The notes beneath the pieces are model-generated. The model was not told the DNA's origin. It was given only the letters and a program-made list of their open reading frames with translations, and did not search any database. Source: Viscum album (taxonomy: Eukaryota; Streptophyta; Magnoliopsida; Santalales; Viscaceae). Taken from it: 64,000 bases of DNA. Below are positions 45,991 to 60,330 of this stretch, piece after piece (the stretch's first letter is position 1; the number at the start of each line of letters is the position of its first letter). Made by a program: the position numbers and the translations under genes. Location of the stretch: the NCBI GenBank assembly GCA_963277665.1, contig OY728159.1, forward strand, positions 1,018,367,343 through 1,018,431,342. The letters run 5' to 3'.

Positions 45991-48900
45991 ATTCTAATCA
46001 TGAAGGTAGTTTTCCTCAATGTATATAAGTACTGAGAAATAAGTGGCCAGCAATGTATAGAAAAACTACTTTTTATTCAGTCAGCAAAACCAGAAGTTTT
46101 TTAACCTCCATGTTATAAAATTTATTTGATCCAGAATGGAATTTATTTAGTCACTAATAAATATAAAAAGATAAAATAAAGATTCAATAGCTCAATAGAG
46201 ACAATAGTATGTTGTACATTAGTGAATCAACCGTAATGAAGCCTTCATTGAGAATTGATATTTATTCAATAATATTTTGACAATAACGTCTAAAAAAGGC
46301 CTCCATATAATATTCAAGGTTCATCTAGATTATTGGTACCATTTCCCCTTTCAAAACCAAATTCTTTCCACCTAATCAACCCCTTTAAAATTTAGGTTTG
46401 TTCTCCATGAATTTTTTTTCCTTCATGATTGATATTGAACTATGTATAGAAGGGCCTATTATACTCTTCATAGGAAAAATAGAAAATTTAATCTTAAATC
46501 ACCTCTTCAGGATCACCATAAAAAATAACTAAACAATGTGTAAATAAAAATTATAGGATAATTAACAAAAAAATATGTTGAAAAAATGCGGAAAAAATTA
46601 TCTAAATACACAACAGATAAACCAACTCACCTTGATCTATGTTGAATAAGAAATATTAAATTGATTATAAATAAACTATTTATGATATTTTAAACAATTC
46701 TAACAAAATGTATTATGCTCACTCATTTGTAAAAAATTCTACTTCTTCTTTTAAATACGTACACTGATGAAAAAACTAATACTGTTGAGAAAATAAATAA
46801 ATTATTATCAAATATTTAAATAAAAATTTAATTATAATTGGAAGTTACACTTTGGGTGTGTGAATTTTTTGATACAATATGATATCTTTTAAAAAATTTC
46901 AAATGTAATTACTGTAAGAATTATTGTTACATTATTTTGGACAACCGATAAATATTTCTTAAAATAAATAATTTTTTAATTAACATTTTGATAGTGAAAT
47001 ATTTTTATATATACCCTCACACTTTTCCATTTTTAGAATCCTAAGGTATATAGTTAACATCAGTTATCTTGATACCATGAATTTTATGGTATTTAAAACC
47101 ACAATATCAAAAAAATATTCTAAAAAAAATTAATGTAAAATGAATAATGTGATGTTTATTTAAAAAAATTGGATGTAATTTATAAAAAATTAGGATAGGT
47201 TATCATGATTTATTGATTTATCAGTTATCCATGATTTGAATCCAAATTATTTTATCATTCAAGAATCCAAATTTATTGCAATGAGCATCCATTGATTTCT
47301 AAAAAATAATATAGAATTAGTAAATAATGAAATAAAAAATAATTTAACTGATTATATTGAAGATATTTCCACATACATTGTGGGTATTAAGAAGATACTA
47401 TCATTTGTGAGTTATTTTACAAATTTTATAGCCATTTTCTCCACTGCTATTGTAATTTCACCTTTATCCAATGAATGATTAATTTTTTAAGTGATGTATG
47501 GAATAATTAATCAAAATAATTTTTAGGCTATTCCATTTACATATTACTGATATATACACATATAAAAAATAGAAATTAATTGAAATTAACCCATAATATA
47601 ATCTACTTGAAAAATAGATTATAAAAATGTACTGCATGTATACATTCACAACTGAGGCGTATATACATTAATACTAAAGAATTTCATTTTCACTCACAAG
47701 GGTAATAATGTATGGAATAGACTATTCAAAATTTTATTTATTCAATTATATATATATATATATATATATCATATTTTTATATTCAATCATTTTGTGTACA
47801 AGAACATATAATTTTAGTAAATTTAAATGTTTAATTGGTGAGGTAAAAGTACTCTAGAAATTTCTTTTCCATTTATATTTAATCATTTTTAATAAAATTC
47901 CATGATTTAGACATATTTCATTAATTATTAATGTCTTTTCCAAAAACAATTAAAATAGAAAGGTCATAAATCATTATCAACATAAATTTTTAATTGATTA
48001 AAAGGATATCATATGAAGGTTCCAATAGCATTTTCGACTATGTGAACATAAAGATCATTAATTGTAATAAATAAATCTCTTCCCAAATCATGAGCTACCT
48101 AAATTCCAATAATCAAATTATATTTTTAAATTTTTTGTTGTATAAAATATATTCTCAGGTGTTTTAAATTATACCTAAAGTTACCCAAGATAAATATGTT
48201 ATAAATAATAAATTTATCTCATGATTTCACTGTTCTTCTCTCAAAAAATTGCACAATCAACACACATAATGTTTATTGTCTTGGAGATTAGCTACATAAA
48301 TGGATTATTTTACAACACATATAAAAATTTATACATAATCATTATACACTACCATTTTCTATAAATCTCACATGATATAATCATCTTCATAATAGGAGGA
48401 ATGAAAAAAATAAGAAATAGGTGATTATACACACATTATAAGGGAGAAAATATCTTAATATTTCAGATCGTAAACATGAAGAAGAACTTGAGGATGACAT
48501 AAATTTTATAATAAAATGTCAAAATTAAATATAAGATAATCAAAAAACTTGTTAGAGTAACATATGATCAAAACAATATCATTAAAAAATAATAAAATTT
48601 ATGTTATAAATGAAAACACAACTCAATAATTATACAACATGTGACCATGATATGAAGGTGAATAATGAATTAGAAATAAAGAATAATCATGAAAATTAAA
48701 TTTCCTAGAAATAAAATTCATCATGAATAATTGGAATAATATGATAAAAAAAAGTAAATATGTCACAACCATAGGTATAGGAAACCCTTTGAGACTAAAC
48801 CCAATATTCCCACACATATGTGAATTATGTCATTTTTCCAACTACAGAAAATGAGAGAAAACCCATCATACTTATGAATTGGAAAAAAATTAATTATTTA

Positions 48901-50950
48901 GACTCCTAACTATCTCAATATATAAAAACATGAATCAATTCACTTTTGGGTGATATAGGACCCTGCCCATCAACTTCAATTTATATTTATTCCACTTAAA
49001 ATCAATAATCTTTATATCTTAAAAAAACTAATGAAAAATAGTGGGTTTCATAAATATCTAAATGTACACAATTCAACAATCATAAATAACCCAAGGAAAT
49101 AATATATGTTTCATATAAAATATAAATATAAATCCTTCCCTTTTCATAAATATGCATTGAGATAATATGGTTTTCATAAAATATCCAAATGGTATGAAAT
49201 TACATCATGAATTAAATTGTTTGATACCAAAACATGATAAAAATAAATAATAACTTAATAAAATAAATATTAGGTTGAAACATGAAAAATAAATCCATTA
49301 TATTTATATCTTTTAAATATATTGAAAACCAAACCACAAAAGGAGGTTTTTAAAAATATTTGGTATTGATCATTGTAAAAGTATTAGTTATTAGTCACGT
49401 TTAAAAAAGACTCCATTTTAAACAAGTGAAAATAAACCCATTCATTTATTGGGATAAAAAACTCTTTTCCCAAAAAATAAATACATAACATCATTAAAAT
49501 TGGAAATTATTAGAAAAATAATTTTCAATACGAAATTTTATAACTCAATGAATAGTGTATGAAGTAGCAAGTCCCTTACCATAAACCGAAATTTTAGAAG
49601 AAGTGATTTAACCTTTATTATAAATATTAACATATCAATTTCCAATTTCAAAATATTATTCAAATAAATTTCCATTTATGGTTTTCATTAATGATAATTA
49701 TCTTCATGTGTTATAGTGTCATGATCACATTTTAACATCAAGTGTTAAAAATCTGGAACGTTTTATACTGTATTTATTAAAGTGGGGTCAATATTGTTTT
49801 ATCTCCCAAATATATATTTTTTAAAAAATAATTGTATTATAATTTATGTTTTATAAATAATTTTAATGATATAATTCTATTAAATTGATGTTTGATCATG
49901 TTTCATGAAGACGAAAATGGTAATAAACAATTTTTGGGTTATTTATTGATATTGATAGATTTAATTAGAACAAATGTTTCATTTTGTGTTATCCAAAAAA
50001 ATTGTATTAATGATATATATTACATATATATATCATATAAACTAATAAAATATAATCTAAAACCATCCATGATGGATGTAGCGAAAAATTGAATACATTG
50101 GTCTATGGAGGTGGTAGTCTGCATGTATGCATGGGTGATGATTTCATTTTCACAGGACGTGAGAAAGAAGAAATATGGTTTATCATTTAAAAATATAAAA
50201 TATTTTATTTACATAATAATTACATATTAAATTTCGCATTATGACTAGCCTTATATGGTGGTTAAAGAAAATAGAAAATGTGTTATTTTGGAGGTGGTAT
50301 CTTGCATAATAGATGATTCACATTCTCATTCTTCTTAATGAAAAATGGGGGCATGGTTAATGTTTTCTAAATAATTATAATAAAATAATTGTATAAAATA
50401 AAAACTGAATTTTTCATTATATGATGGTGAAATTAGTTTTTAGTATTATGAAATGATCATAATGAAATAGAAAAGTTGGATGAGAGGCTATAAATCAATA
50501 CCTCACTACCGAGATTATCTCATTTATTAAGGGGATTAAATATTTTATGGGAAGGTCTATTGAGATGAACAAAACCTCTTTTTCTTATTTGGATGTTCTG
50601 AGGACTTGGTTGATAGCGTTTTTTATGAACAGAATTGGTTTTTTTTGTGAGGAAAATTGATGAGAGGAGTTCCTCTATTATGTGTAAAAAGGGATGGAAT
50701 TTTTCAAAATACATGAATCATTTTAATAAAGGAAGACACTCTTAAGGAAAGTGGATCCAAAATTTGAAAAAATAATACATCTAACATAGATATACAAGTA
50801 TATAATACATATAACATAGATATTAAAATATATAATGCTTTATTTCTTACTCTAAATGAACCATTAAATGTACCATGACATCAAAAAAGAAAAGGGAGGA
50901 ATGTAAATTTACTATTGATAAATTATTAATACTTAATCATTCTCCAAATT
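45991..50950. other. AT-rich intergenic sequence with simple repeats
   Basis: I recognise no gene or transposon domain. A (TA)n microsatellite lies at about 47,748-47,769. The block 48,830-50,100 has some features of an LTR in the minus orientation, but I found no partner. Open frames at 48,623-48,817 (minus), 49,892-50,092 (plus) and 50,520-50,714 (minus) have no motif. Confidence 0.4.
47748..47769. repeat. (TA)n microsatellite
   Basis: An uninterrupted alternating TA run, visible directly. Confidence 0.85.
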
Positions 50951-50963
50951 GTTCACTAAATCC

Positions 50964-50981
50964 TTATATATATATATATAT
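50964..50981. repeat. (TA)n microsatellite
   Basis: A short alternating TA run, visible directly. Confidence 0.75.
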
Positions 50982-50999
50982 TTCTTCATTTTGAAAGCC

Positions 51000-53750
51000 A
51001 CTTTCCAGGGTCCAGTGTGAACCTAGACAGGGAATTGTATTCCTAAAAAATGATAAACACCATGTGACATAACCAAACCATCCAAAAATATTTTAAACCT
51101 GTAAGAATCATGGACCCTTTGAAATACCCATTCAATAGATAGAACAATATAAGGATCCACTTTTCTATGATCCTCAATGTAGTAAGTTATATTTTCCTAG
51201 GCCATGATGAAATCTTCATTTCTAATCTTACCAATATTAAACTCAAAAACTAAGGTGCGATGACCATTATTGATCTAAATAATTTCTCTCTAGTTGGAAT
51301 AAAATTTAGAACTATTTCAAACATTTTAGAAGAATCATCCAGTGAAGAATTGATCTTCCATGTATCTAAAATTTATTCTTACATGGATTATGATAACTGA
51401 CTCCAAATATAATTATAAGAAGTTTTATGGGACTCTCCTATAGTAGAAATAACAAAAAATTCCTTCTGTCATTTCCAATTTTGAGTTCATTGGAGAGGTT
51501 TTGTCTACTTTCTGAAACCTCATAAAACATATTGAAGTAAATTAATATCCAAGAAATATTCTCTAGATCTATCCTTAATGTATTAATTTCTAGTTGAAAT
51601 AGAACATGGTATGGATGAATTGTTTCTTGAACACTCCTCATAAATTTCATCATTTTACCTATAGATGTTGTCTTCATGGCACTAGGTAAGAAAGAATAGT
51701 ATTTACAAATTTTACTATTCCACTAGATATTTATCCTATTTTTTTCTCCCTAGATGTTTGAGTTCCTATCAAGATAACTCTTCTTCACAAGAATATAATT
51801 TCTTAGAGGAGTTACCATTAGTCATGTTAGCCTCAAGATGATATACACAAACCTCTTCCTGGATCCCCTGTTGATCATGCTCATACATTGAACATGCAGT
51901 GCCACTATAATTTTTATTTTTTATTTTTAACTTCTACCATCCTCCGTTATCATCCCCTAAACCACTCTAATCTAGTCAATTGAATTTATTATAATATTAT
52001 GGTCTTGGATTACAAATCATCATTGAACATGTCCAGCCTTGCTGGGAAAGTTTCTCCAAATGAGGTCTGTGTTACTTTCCCTTCAACCCTTCCCCCACAT
52101 TAAAACTATATGATACAACAAATATTGTAACCAAGACAGTCCTTGGAGAATTTTCAATAGTATCCAAAATGGATTTTGGCGAGGGATATGTATCTCCTAT
52201 TGATTAATCCTTTACCATATTGGTCAGCAAGATAAGCTAGAAGGACTCCACTCTATCGATATTTAAATTCACACCACCATCTTCAATCACATTATACTGG
52301 ATCCCAATATTTCCATAAATAATGTGTTCATTATTACAATTAGCTAACTAATCTATCCTCATTGTTTCTTGAGAAACTAGACTGACTATTTTAGGGGTAC
52401 CTCAATGATATGAATGAGAAAATGGATATGTTTGGAGAAATTTGAACAAAAATCATGCTAAGATTCCAATTTTATACGTTGATGATATATCATATCACCC
52501 CAACTATGATCCATATATCTATTGGAGGATGTTTCAAGATAACTATATGGATCCTAAATAAGTCATCAATTTGGTTTTTTAGTGTGGTCGTATGATGATC
52601 TAAACAAATAAATCTACTAAGTGCATTACGAAGATGATGAAGATGGATCCAAACCTCTACATTATATGGATCATTATTGAGATTAAAATTAAAGAACTAA
52701 TGCAGTAATTTAAAATTAAATGATCTTAAAAATCACCCTTTCTTGGACTAGGAAAGTGTAATATCATCTTAACTTTAAAATATCAGAAGGTTTTGAAAAG
52801 GACTGAGGAGCCCCCCCAAACACCCCATGATGAACACCCCTTTATTCATTGATGTGTTTGTCTAAAAATCATATTGAATAATTCCTATGACAGAAATATG
52901 AAACCAATGTCATGTATTATAGGAAATATAAATCTTAGAACGCTTTATGGGTTATTGATACAACCATCTAGTCATGAAACAAACTTGAGAACTTTAGGAT
53001 GACATGAATACTTAAGAAATTGAGAATACAATCAAGCTGCATGAAGGGGATGAAGGTCAAATCTGCACCTACATCCGTGTAAATGATATTTGGGGAATAA
53101 TAAGAGGAACAAAACTCTTGGATAATATATTATAATATGAATGTAGTTATTCTCATCTTTCACTAGAAGTGGGTTTTAAATCCTAACAAATTCCCATAGA
53201 TAGAATGTCTAATATTGAATTCAACCAAGATTTAATATTTCCTTTAAAATCTAAATTTCTACAATAAAACTATTATAAATATTCTTCTCCACAAGAGTAA
53301 AATCAATTTTATGTTTTTCCTCATGATATATCCAATATGGAAGCTCAAAAACTGTTTAACTTTTCTTCAAAATATTTCTACTATTACCAAATTATTATGT
53401 CATTACAAATGAGACATCAATGTTTTTCGACCTATCAAAATAGCGATCAGTGGAAAATGTTTTTACAGAAATATCAAATTATTGTTAGTTATTGAATAAA
53501 TTGTTTAATCATTGATAATATTGATCCATAGGTGAACCAAAGATGTCCCATGTGTACTATTTTCAATCCATGCTTCATTTGATAATGTATTATCCTATTC
53601 TTTATAAATTGGATAAGTGAGACACCCATGGCGCCACAAAATCATTTTAAACCCATTCATCGATCATTGGGTGGACTCCCCTAGTGTTCAATGTGTCATT
53701 TGAGGAGTTTTTGGAAATCATGTTGGTCACGGAATTTGAGAATGATTTTC
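51000..53750 (-). pseudogene. degenerate coding region, possibly LINE ORF1, minus strand
   Basis: This stretch is more complex and less A/T-biased than its flanks. A minus-strand frame from about 52,690 to 52,495 reads VWIHLHHLRNALSRFICLDH, continuing with RIHIVILKHPPIDIWI. Plant LINE ORF1 proteins have a block in which VWV-x-(L/I)-x-x-LP is followed by I-x-x-x-(I/L)-G-x-x-(L/I)-x-(L/V)-D-x-x-T and then (R/A)-(I/V)-x-V-E-(I/L/V)-D-x-x-KPLP-x-x-(I/V)-W-I. The order and spacing fit loosely, and a hydrophobic plus Cys-poor segment follows where the zinc knuckle should be. A 79-codon minus frame at 51,438-51,677 has no known motif. I am not sure of the family. Confidence 0.3.
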
Positions 53751-54316
53751 CTAATCTTTACAACACTCACCTATAAATAAAAAATATATTTCTTGTATCA
53801 ATCACATGATATGTTCAAATTTTACTAAACCACGTTGAAAAACAATGCATAAAAATAAAACTAAATAATTTTTTATTAGAAAAATTAATGGGATTCCACC
53901 ACCAATTTTCCCCTATCATTTTGGTACTGACCCAAGGGATCCCCACTACATTCTCATTTATCTTGGGCCAATTTTCTGATGATTTCTCTATAAATATTAC
54001 AGATTCTTAAGGAAGTAATAACCAAAATTTTCTATTTCCTTCTCTCATTTCATATCCTTCTAGGATTCATTATTTTTATTTCTTTTTACCCAACCCAAGA
54101 TTCCATGTTGGATGAGTTTCATGTATAATTGTTTTAATTATTTATCTTATTTTCCAAAGGTTGTATATTTCTCTTAAAACAAATTCTAGAAATTTTCATC
54201 AAAGGCTACATGGTTATGCTGGTTTAGAAAGGTGTTTCCATTATGAATACTTTTAATATATAGTTAGTGATTTATTGATTTTTTTTAAAATTTTATTGGA
54301 CTTAATTATTGGGTTT
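53751..54316. other. intergenic sequence upstream of element C
   Basis: There is no gene. A tctataaatattac string near 53,988 could be a TATA-like box, perhaps of an eroded LTR, but nothing else supports transcription. Confidence 0.35.
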
Positions 54317-56718
54317 TATAAAACCTAGCCTTGTGTTATCAAATGATCACCATATTTTTTATGTTTTTATTTACAAAAATATCATTAAATTGTTTAGTTC
54401 AATAGAACTTTGGATTAAAATAGCATTTTATGAATTCAAGTATTCTGATGAAATATCATTAAAGGTTATATATAATAAAATTGATTGGTAATTGTTGTAG
54501 TAAACCAATATTATTTTAAAAAGTGATTTTTTATTTATTTAAGGATATGTTTACTAATTTTAAGATGTTACCATGTTTTAAAAAGAAAGATCCATGTTTA
54601 TAATGGGTGATCATTCTCTTATGGAAATGGTTTCCCTTGATTTAAATAAGTTTTATTATTTAATGGAAGTGGTTAGTATTATAAAATCATTCAATGTTTT
54701 TAAAAGAGGTGTGCTTGTGTTTGTGTTATCTTATATTGTTTGTTTGGGATTAAAGGATTTATTTTTTTATAATTTTTTTTCATGAAATTGGTTATGTGTT
54801 TTCATGAAATTCTCTGGTTTTAATAGTGATTTTGAATTAATGTTTCCAAATTTCAATTATTTTTGTGTTAGGATATTACGATTTCTTTCCCTTAGGTTAT
54901 ATCTGTACTCAAAATTATTATAAAAAAGAAATTACCAAGTCATAGAGTTGTTATGCATAAATAAAATTCATGGATGGAACCATATGTGATTCTCTTTGCT
55001 CTGTTATTTGTTACACAGTAGTAGAACTTGTTATTAACCATTTTTTCTTCTTGTGAGAATGTGATTATGTTTATATGAATTACGAATCATGTTTCTTTGT
55101 TTGGGATAGGAACATTATTGAAGGGGGCTGTGTGATGGACGTGGTTTTATTATTTAATTATTATGTCATCATTTCATAGGGTGGTGTGGCTGACATATAA
55201 TGGAATTAGACTGAACATAATAACCTCCTTTAGCCAAGACCTAAGGATCCCAAGAAACTAGTTAGTATATTTGGGACATTTTCATACTATTTTAGTATAA
55301 TAACCTAGGGAGTTACCCCTAGTTGACTGTAACACCTGAGTTGGGGGTGTGTCATTGAAGAGGCTATTATGAAAGTGATTTCGGTGATGAGTTGTGTGGT
55401 CATCAACCCGTCATAAATTAGTAAAAAGTTTTCACTTTGAGAAACATACATCATTCATCCCTAGGGTGTTTTCTTGTGGGTATTAATTTATGTTATTCAT
55501 ATTAGTGGTTATTGGAAAATTATTTTCACTCTATTATTTTCATTTCTACTTCAATTGTTAGATAGAAAATGAGTGAAAATCATGGGAATGATTCCATTAA
55601 TTTGTGATTACTATGTTTTTTTTATAAAACTCTATCGATTTTAATTGTATTATTTTTTAAATTAAATATTCTCATAATTAAAATAAGGCTTTCACCCAAA
55701 CCATAAAAATAACCTGTACTAATATTAAAGGTGGTTTCATGTGTGAAGTGATATGAAAATGGAAATGGGGTGCTTATTTTAAATTCAAACATTGAAAAAA
55801 ATCATTTGGAATCTTTTTTTAAGGCCATATTTGGGTTTTTTTTCAATTGAAAATTCATTACATTATCTAAATAGGGTTAAATTTTATCTCTATTTAATGA
55901 ATGTTATTTTTCTTTGAAAAATTTATGTGGATGGTTTTATAAAAAATGGAATTTCATTTATTGTACCTCTTGGATTCATGTTTTAAAAATTTAATGTTTC
56001 ATAAAATTGTATGAGATATGGTCTATTTATTTTCTATTTTTTATAATGGAAATAAAAAACTATTTATTAATGTTTATTTCCAAACTAGACATCTTGGTTT
56101 CATTATAAATGTTATGTAATGGACTCATTGTGGTGTCTTATTAACCATTAGATAAAAACCAACATACTCACATCAGTGGACATGTAATGTTCACATTTTA
56201 TATAAGTTTATAGGTTATGAATTATATAATAGTTTCCAACCACTCTCTTTTGGGAAGAAAGTGTGTTATGGGTTATGGTGGTGACTTTAGAGTAACATGG
56301 AGATGTTTGGATTATTTATTGTTTGTATCATCTACTTTAAATCATGTGGTGTATTGTACTTTTAAGCCACATTCTTTTCATTAATAGTAGATTTATTTCA
56401 TTTTTTTTAAATGTAAATGTTTAATGAAAAGGATTTAATTAATTGGAAAAAATGTTCTGTAAATGATTTTGGCTATTCTCTATTATTATGCCTTTTTATA
56501 TGTTTTATCGTGGTTATAACATTTAATTTTGGGCATGGTCATCCATTGTAAGGTGACCTTATGTTACGTTCCTGAATGGAGTGGTTTTAATCTTATTTTA
56601 AATGAGGGTGAAATCCTAACCATGCATTATATTATGATACCATAGTTTTTATATCCTATCCATGTTTTCTTGGTACGTGCCTTAGGGATTCTGGTGGAAA
56701 GGTTTAGGAAATGTGTCA
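54317..56718 (+). repeat. Element C 5' LTR
   Basis: Landmarks shared with the right LTR are ttatcaaatgatc (54,337 and 60,356), atgcataaataaaa/atgtataaataaaa (54,954 and 60,955), the block gtttatatgaatt-cgaatcatgtttctt-like (55,069 and 61,070), tttagccaagacctaaggatcc/tttagccaatacctagggatcc (55,232 and 61,232), taacacc-gaggggtgt-like (55,330 and 61,331), atcttggtttcattataaa (56,091 and 62,043) and gagggtgaaat/gagggttaaat (56,606 and 62,551). Confidence 0.75.
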
Positions 56719-56720
56719 GG

Positions 56721-56732
56721 TCATATCAGGAT
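56721..56732 (+). other. Element C possible primer binding site
   Basis: tcatatcaggat lies two bases after the LTR end. It keeps TATCAG from the core of TGGTATCAGAGC, but several other positions differ, so this is a weak call. Confidence 0.3.
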
Positions 56733-57694
56733 GATTTTATAAAAAAATATATTAAATCCATCTAGTTATTTCTTTATTTATGGTAAATAGAATTTAGTAC
56801 CATCAAATCATAGGTGGTGGGTCCAGTGAAGTCCTTGGTTATCACTGTCTTTTGTTGTATCTTGAGTTTCCATTAGAAACTAGAATATTTTTTGAGTTTT
56901 GTTTTTTATTTTATTTGAAATCCGAGACATTTTGTCATGATATTATTCTACTCAATGTTTTTATATGACACTAGGAGTCATCTTAGGATAATCCCCATTT
57001 CAAGGTGAAACTGTAGGAAGTTTAGGGGATCATCGTTAAGGTTCATTGTCTATTAATTCATGAACATCCCATTCATAACATTTTAAAAAAATTTAGTGAC
57101 ACTCACATTGTTGGATCATGGCCTGGAAACATTTTTTCAAAACTATGAATATTGGTGAAATATTGAAATTTTCATTATTTTCCCTTCGATGATTGTTTTA
57201 TCCCCTCTTGTATTTGTTGGAAAATTTTTATGAATGTTTAATTAATGCTTTGGAAATTTTTATTGTGGTGTGATCATGTTTAGAAGAAATTCTTTATGCA
57301 TTTACAATTAATATAGTTTAAAAAATATTATTTATGATTCATGGTTTTATTAGTTAAAATGTATTTGAACTCTATAAAATATGTTCCTTTGTTTTGATGT
57401 TTTTCAATGAAACAATCTTATGGGATATAAGGGGTGAAAGTATTAAAATATTGTGGTGTGTGTGGTTTAAAATGGAATTTTGTTTTGAATAAATAACTTA
57501 CTTTTTTTGGATTTAACCACTTTTAGGTGTCTAAACCCTTTTGGTGTTTTTAAAGGGAACGAAGTTCATGTTAACCATTTTTGAAATGAGGTTTTAGAGG
57601 GTGTCTTTTAATCTTATTTTATTATTTATTGATTTGTGTACGCCGTATTGGGATATGTGGGTAGTTGATTTTTTTTCTTTTTTGATGTTAGAAT

Positions 57695-57949
57695 GTGACC
57701 CCCAGAAAGGGTTCAACACGTCAGGAGTTGAATTTTTCAAACAATCATCCTAGTGATTTAGAAACAGTATTTTCCACCCTAAACATTTCCCTAAATCACA
57801 ATGAAGCAGTAGATTATAGTTATATAAATCTTTTATATCCCATGAGGATGTATTTTAATAGATATCCTCTAGATATTAGTGGTGATTTGGTATACCATGA
57901 GAAAGAAGGGTGGATAACTATGATCGCAGTGATCTTTGAGTCTCTATGA
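57695..57949 (+). pseudogene. Element C possible gag N-terminus
   Basis: The open frame begins MTPRKGSTRQ, like the MPPRKGR-type start of plant Ty3/gypsy gag, and lies about 980 bp after the LTR as a gag start might. The rest (VFSTLNISLNHN, LVYHEKEGWITM) has no recognised motif. Its length of 84 codons is only a fragment of a normal gag. Confidence 0.35.
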
Positions 57950-60330
57950 ACATGAAGGCCCTTAACAATGAGATGCATTACTCCTTTATTCAAAGGTTTG
58001 GGATAAAATTGGTGGAGGTTAACAATGTATTACCAACCATCTTAATATTTATCTTGGTAATGGTTCTAGGTTATAATTTTCTAGTAGTTTTATCCTATGG
58101 AAGTTAGAACATTGATGGTGATCATATTCTTGAGTGACCTCTAAGATAATCAGTCGGTATAAGCTTATGTGGAATGGTTCACTGGATAGGTTCTCTTTTC
58201 TCTTGATATGTTGTTGAGGATTTAAAGTAGTAATGTTTTTTCATCCATTTTTTCTTTTTATATATATCAATTCTATGGCGTTTCGGTTTAGATTGACTAC
58301 CTTCATGGATGTGGGGTACAAGGTTGTCCATTTGAATGAATTTTCCATATTTCTTATTGATATAGCTTATTTGATGTCCCCATCTGGTGTCGATGAGTGA
58401 TTTATAGGTAGAATGAAGAAGAATCTAGTTTTTTGATATCAATGAGGTAATTATATAAATGTTAGGCCTTCTTATCTGATGTATTTGATGACTTTTCATC
58501 GACGTGGATTACTTGGTCACCTTTAATGTTATTTTAATCCAATCAGATATTGAACAAGGATCATTTGAAAAATATTTCATCTGAATAGCGATCTATGGTT
58601 TCACATCCATATAGAGTGATAGAGTCTATTTTTTGGTTTTAAAACTTTTATACATTGTAAACCTGATTTTTAAACTATTTCCATTTTTATTTCTAAACCT
58701 ATAATCATTGGTTTTAATAAATGATGGAGACTTTTTCTTATGTTTTAATCATTTACATGTTCAAGAATAATTTATTTTTCTGAAGTTACCATTCTTTATA
58801 GTGTTAACCATGAATTAATGGTTGTTAAAAAATAAAATGTGAATGCCTAGGGTGTTGTATAATATATAAGGGATAATATTCCATTTTATTGTAGAACATG
58901 AAATCCATCGGCATGAGTTTTTCTTCCAATGTTACAATAATTTGGAATTTCACATGTTTGGCACTTTTTTATCCTTCATGCAGTCACATGACTCTAGGTA
59001 AGAACCATTTATTCTTTAATTGAGATAAGTTACTATTTTTTTATTCCTCCAATTTTAGTAAGGTGTGTTGTTTCAATTATTTTACCTGAAAAATTTTTAT
59101 AAGTTTACGAAGATGTACATTTTTTTGTTTTAAGCTAGTTCCTTTGGATTATTGATCCATGGTTTCTGGGAGATCATCATTATTTTGTAATTTTCCATTT
59201 ATTTTTAATAATTATATATTGATTATAAATGGTGCGGATATCTTTTATCTTATCTATATGTGCTCTACTCATTCTTTAAACAGTTTCCCTACTTCAGGAC
59301 ATAGAAAATAACTTACATGTATTGTTATGTGTGTTTTGGGGATTACAAGAATTCAATGTTGACCATATGAATTTTTTCCACATTATTTAGTTTTTTGATC
59401 AATTTATTATTATGGTTCATTGAGCATTTATGGGTAGGTAATATTTGGTTTTGGGGATTTTCTTGGGAAGAATGATGTTCAGTTCATGTCTCTGTGGTTC
59501 CTATTCTAGAGTTAGCCTTTTGAATAGATCATTCATTTCACTGGGTTAGTTTTTATGCGTTCCTTCACCAATCGTGTTACCAGTTTCATGGGAGTGAAAT
59601 TTATATAAGAATAAAGTGGAATGATGGGGAGAATTATGACACCCACAATGTCATTACAACATGTTTATCTCATTAATTTATCATTGTGTGGCCTCCCATG
59701 GAGTTCTGGATTCCATTTTTTGTTTTCTGTTTAATTTTTCAAGGCACAAGGTTTAATATTGGTTTACACAAACCATTAAACAATCACTTATATGAAAAAA
59801 AATATTTTTATAGTATCATTTCATAGTATTCATTGAATTCACTAAACTATGCATTATAACAACAAAATAAATTATAACCTAAATAAAATTTATTCTAAAA
59901 ATCCTTTTCAAGTCACTCCTCCATCCATTTCTCCTCCTTATAGTTGGGTATCAACAATAGTGTATACTCCATTATTATTATTCATTGTAGGATACATTTG
60001 ACAGATTAATCAAAAAATGTTAGTGATTATTCAGGATTTCTTCATCATAGATATCCCTTTCCTGCTATCATATATTCTCATAATAGGTTTCATTATATTC
60101 TTAACTTCACATCGCAACATGGTTTGCTGATTCTAATGTCTAGGGTTTTTTGGAGTCAAGAAACATGGTTTCTAAATGTTGTAAGCCGTAACATAAGGCC
60201 AATTATAGTGGAAGTAATTTAAGGACACATCATTTTGTAGATTTATGTAGGTTATTTTGTTAAGAAACATTCCATTAAAGAGTTCATGGATTTATTTATG
60301 TTTTATATGTATTTCGAAAAAAATTAAATA
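57950..60330 (+). pseudogene. Element C interior, no domain readable
   Basis: Frames are short. A plus-strand stretch near 58,258-58,390 (MAFRFRLTTFMDVGYKVVHL) is longer than average but not recognised. I could not find the RT or integrase motifs that are clear in elements A and B. Either pol has been deleted or this is a non-autonomous element. Confidence 0.35.

Noticed and set aside
48830..50100. Possible minus-strand LTR resembling element C or Tekay LTRs
   Set aside because: Only general A/T-rich similarity was seen and no partner LTR, primer site or pol domain accompanies it.
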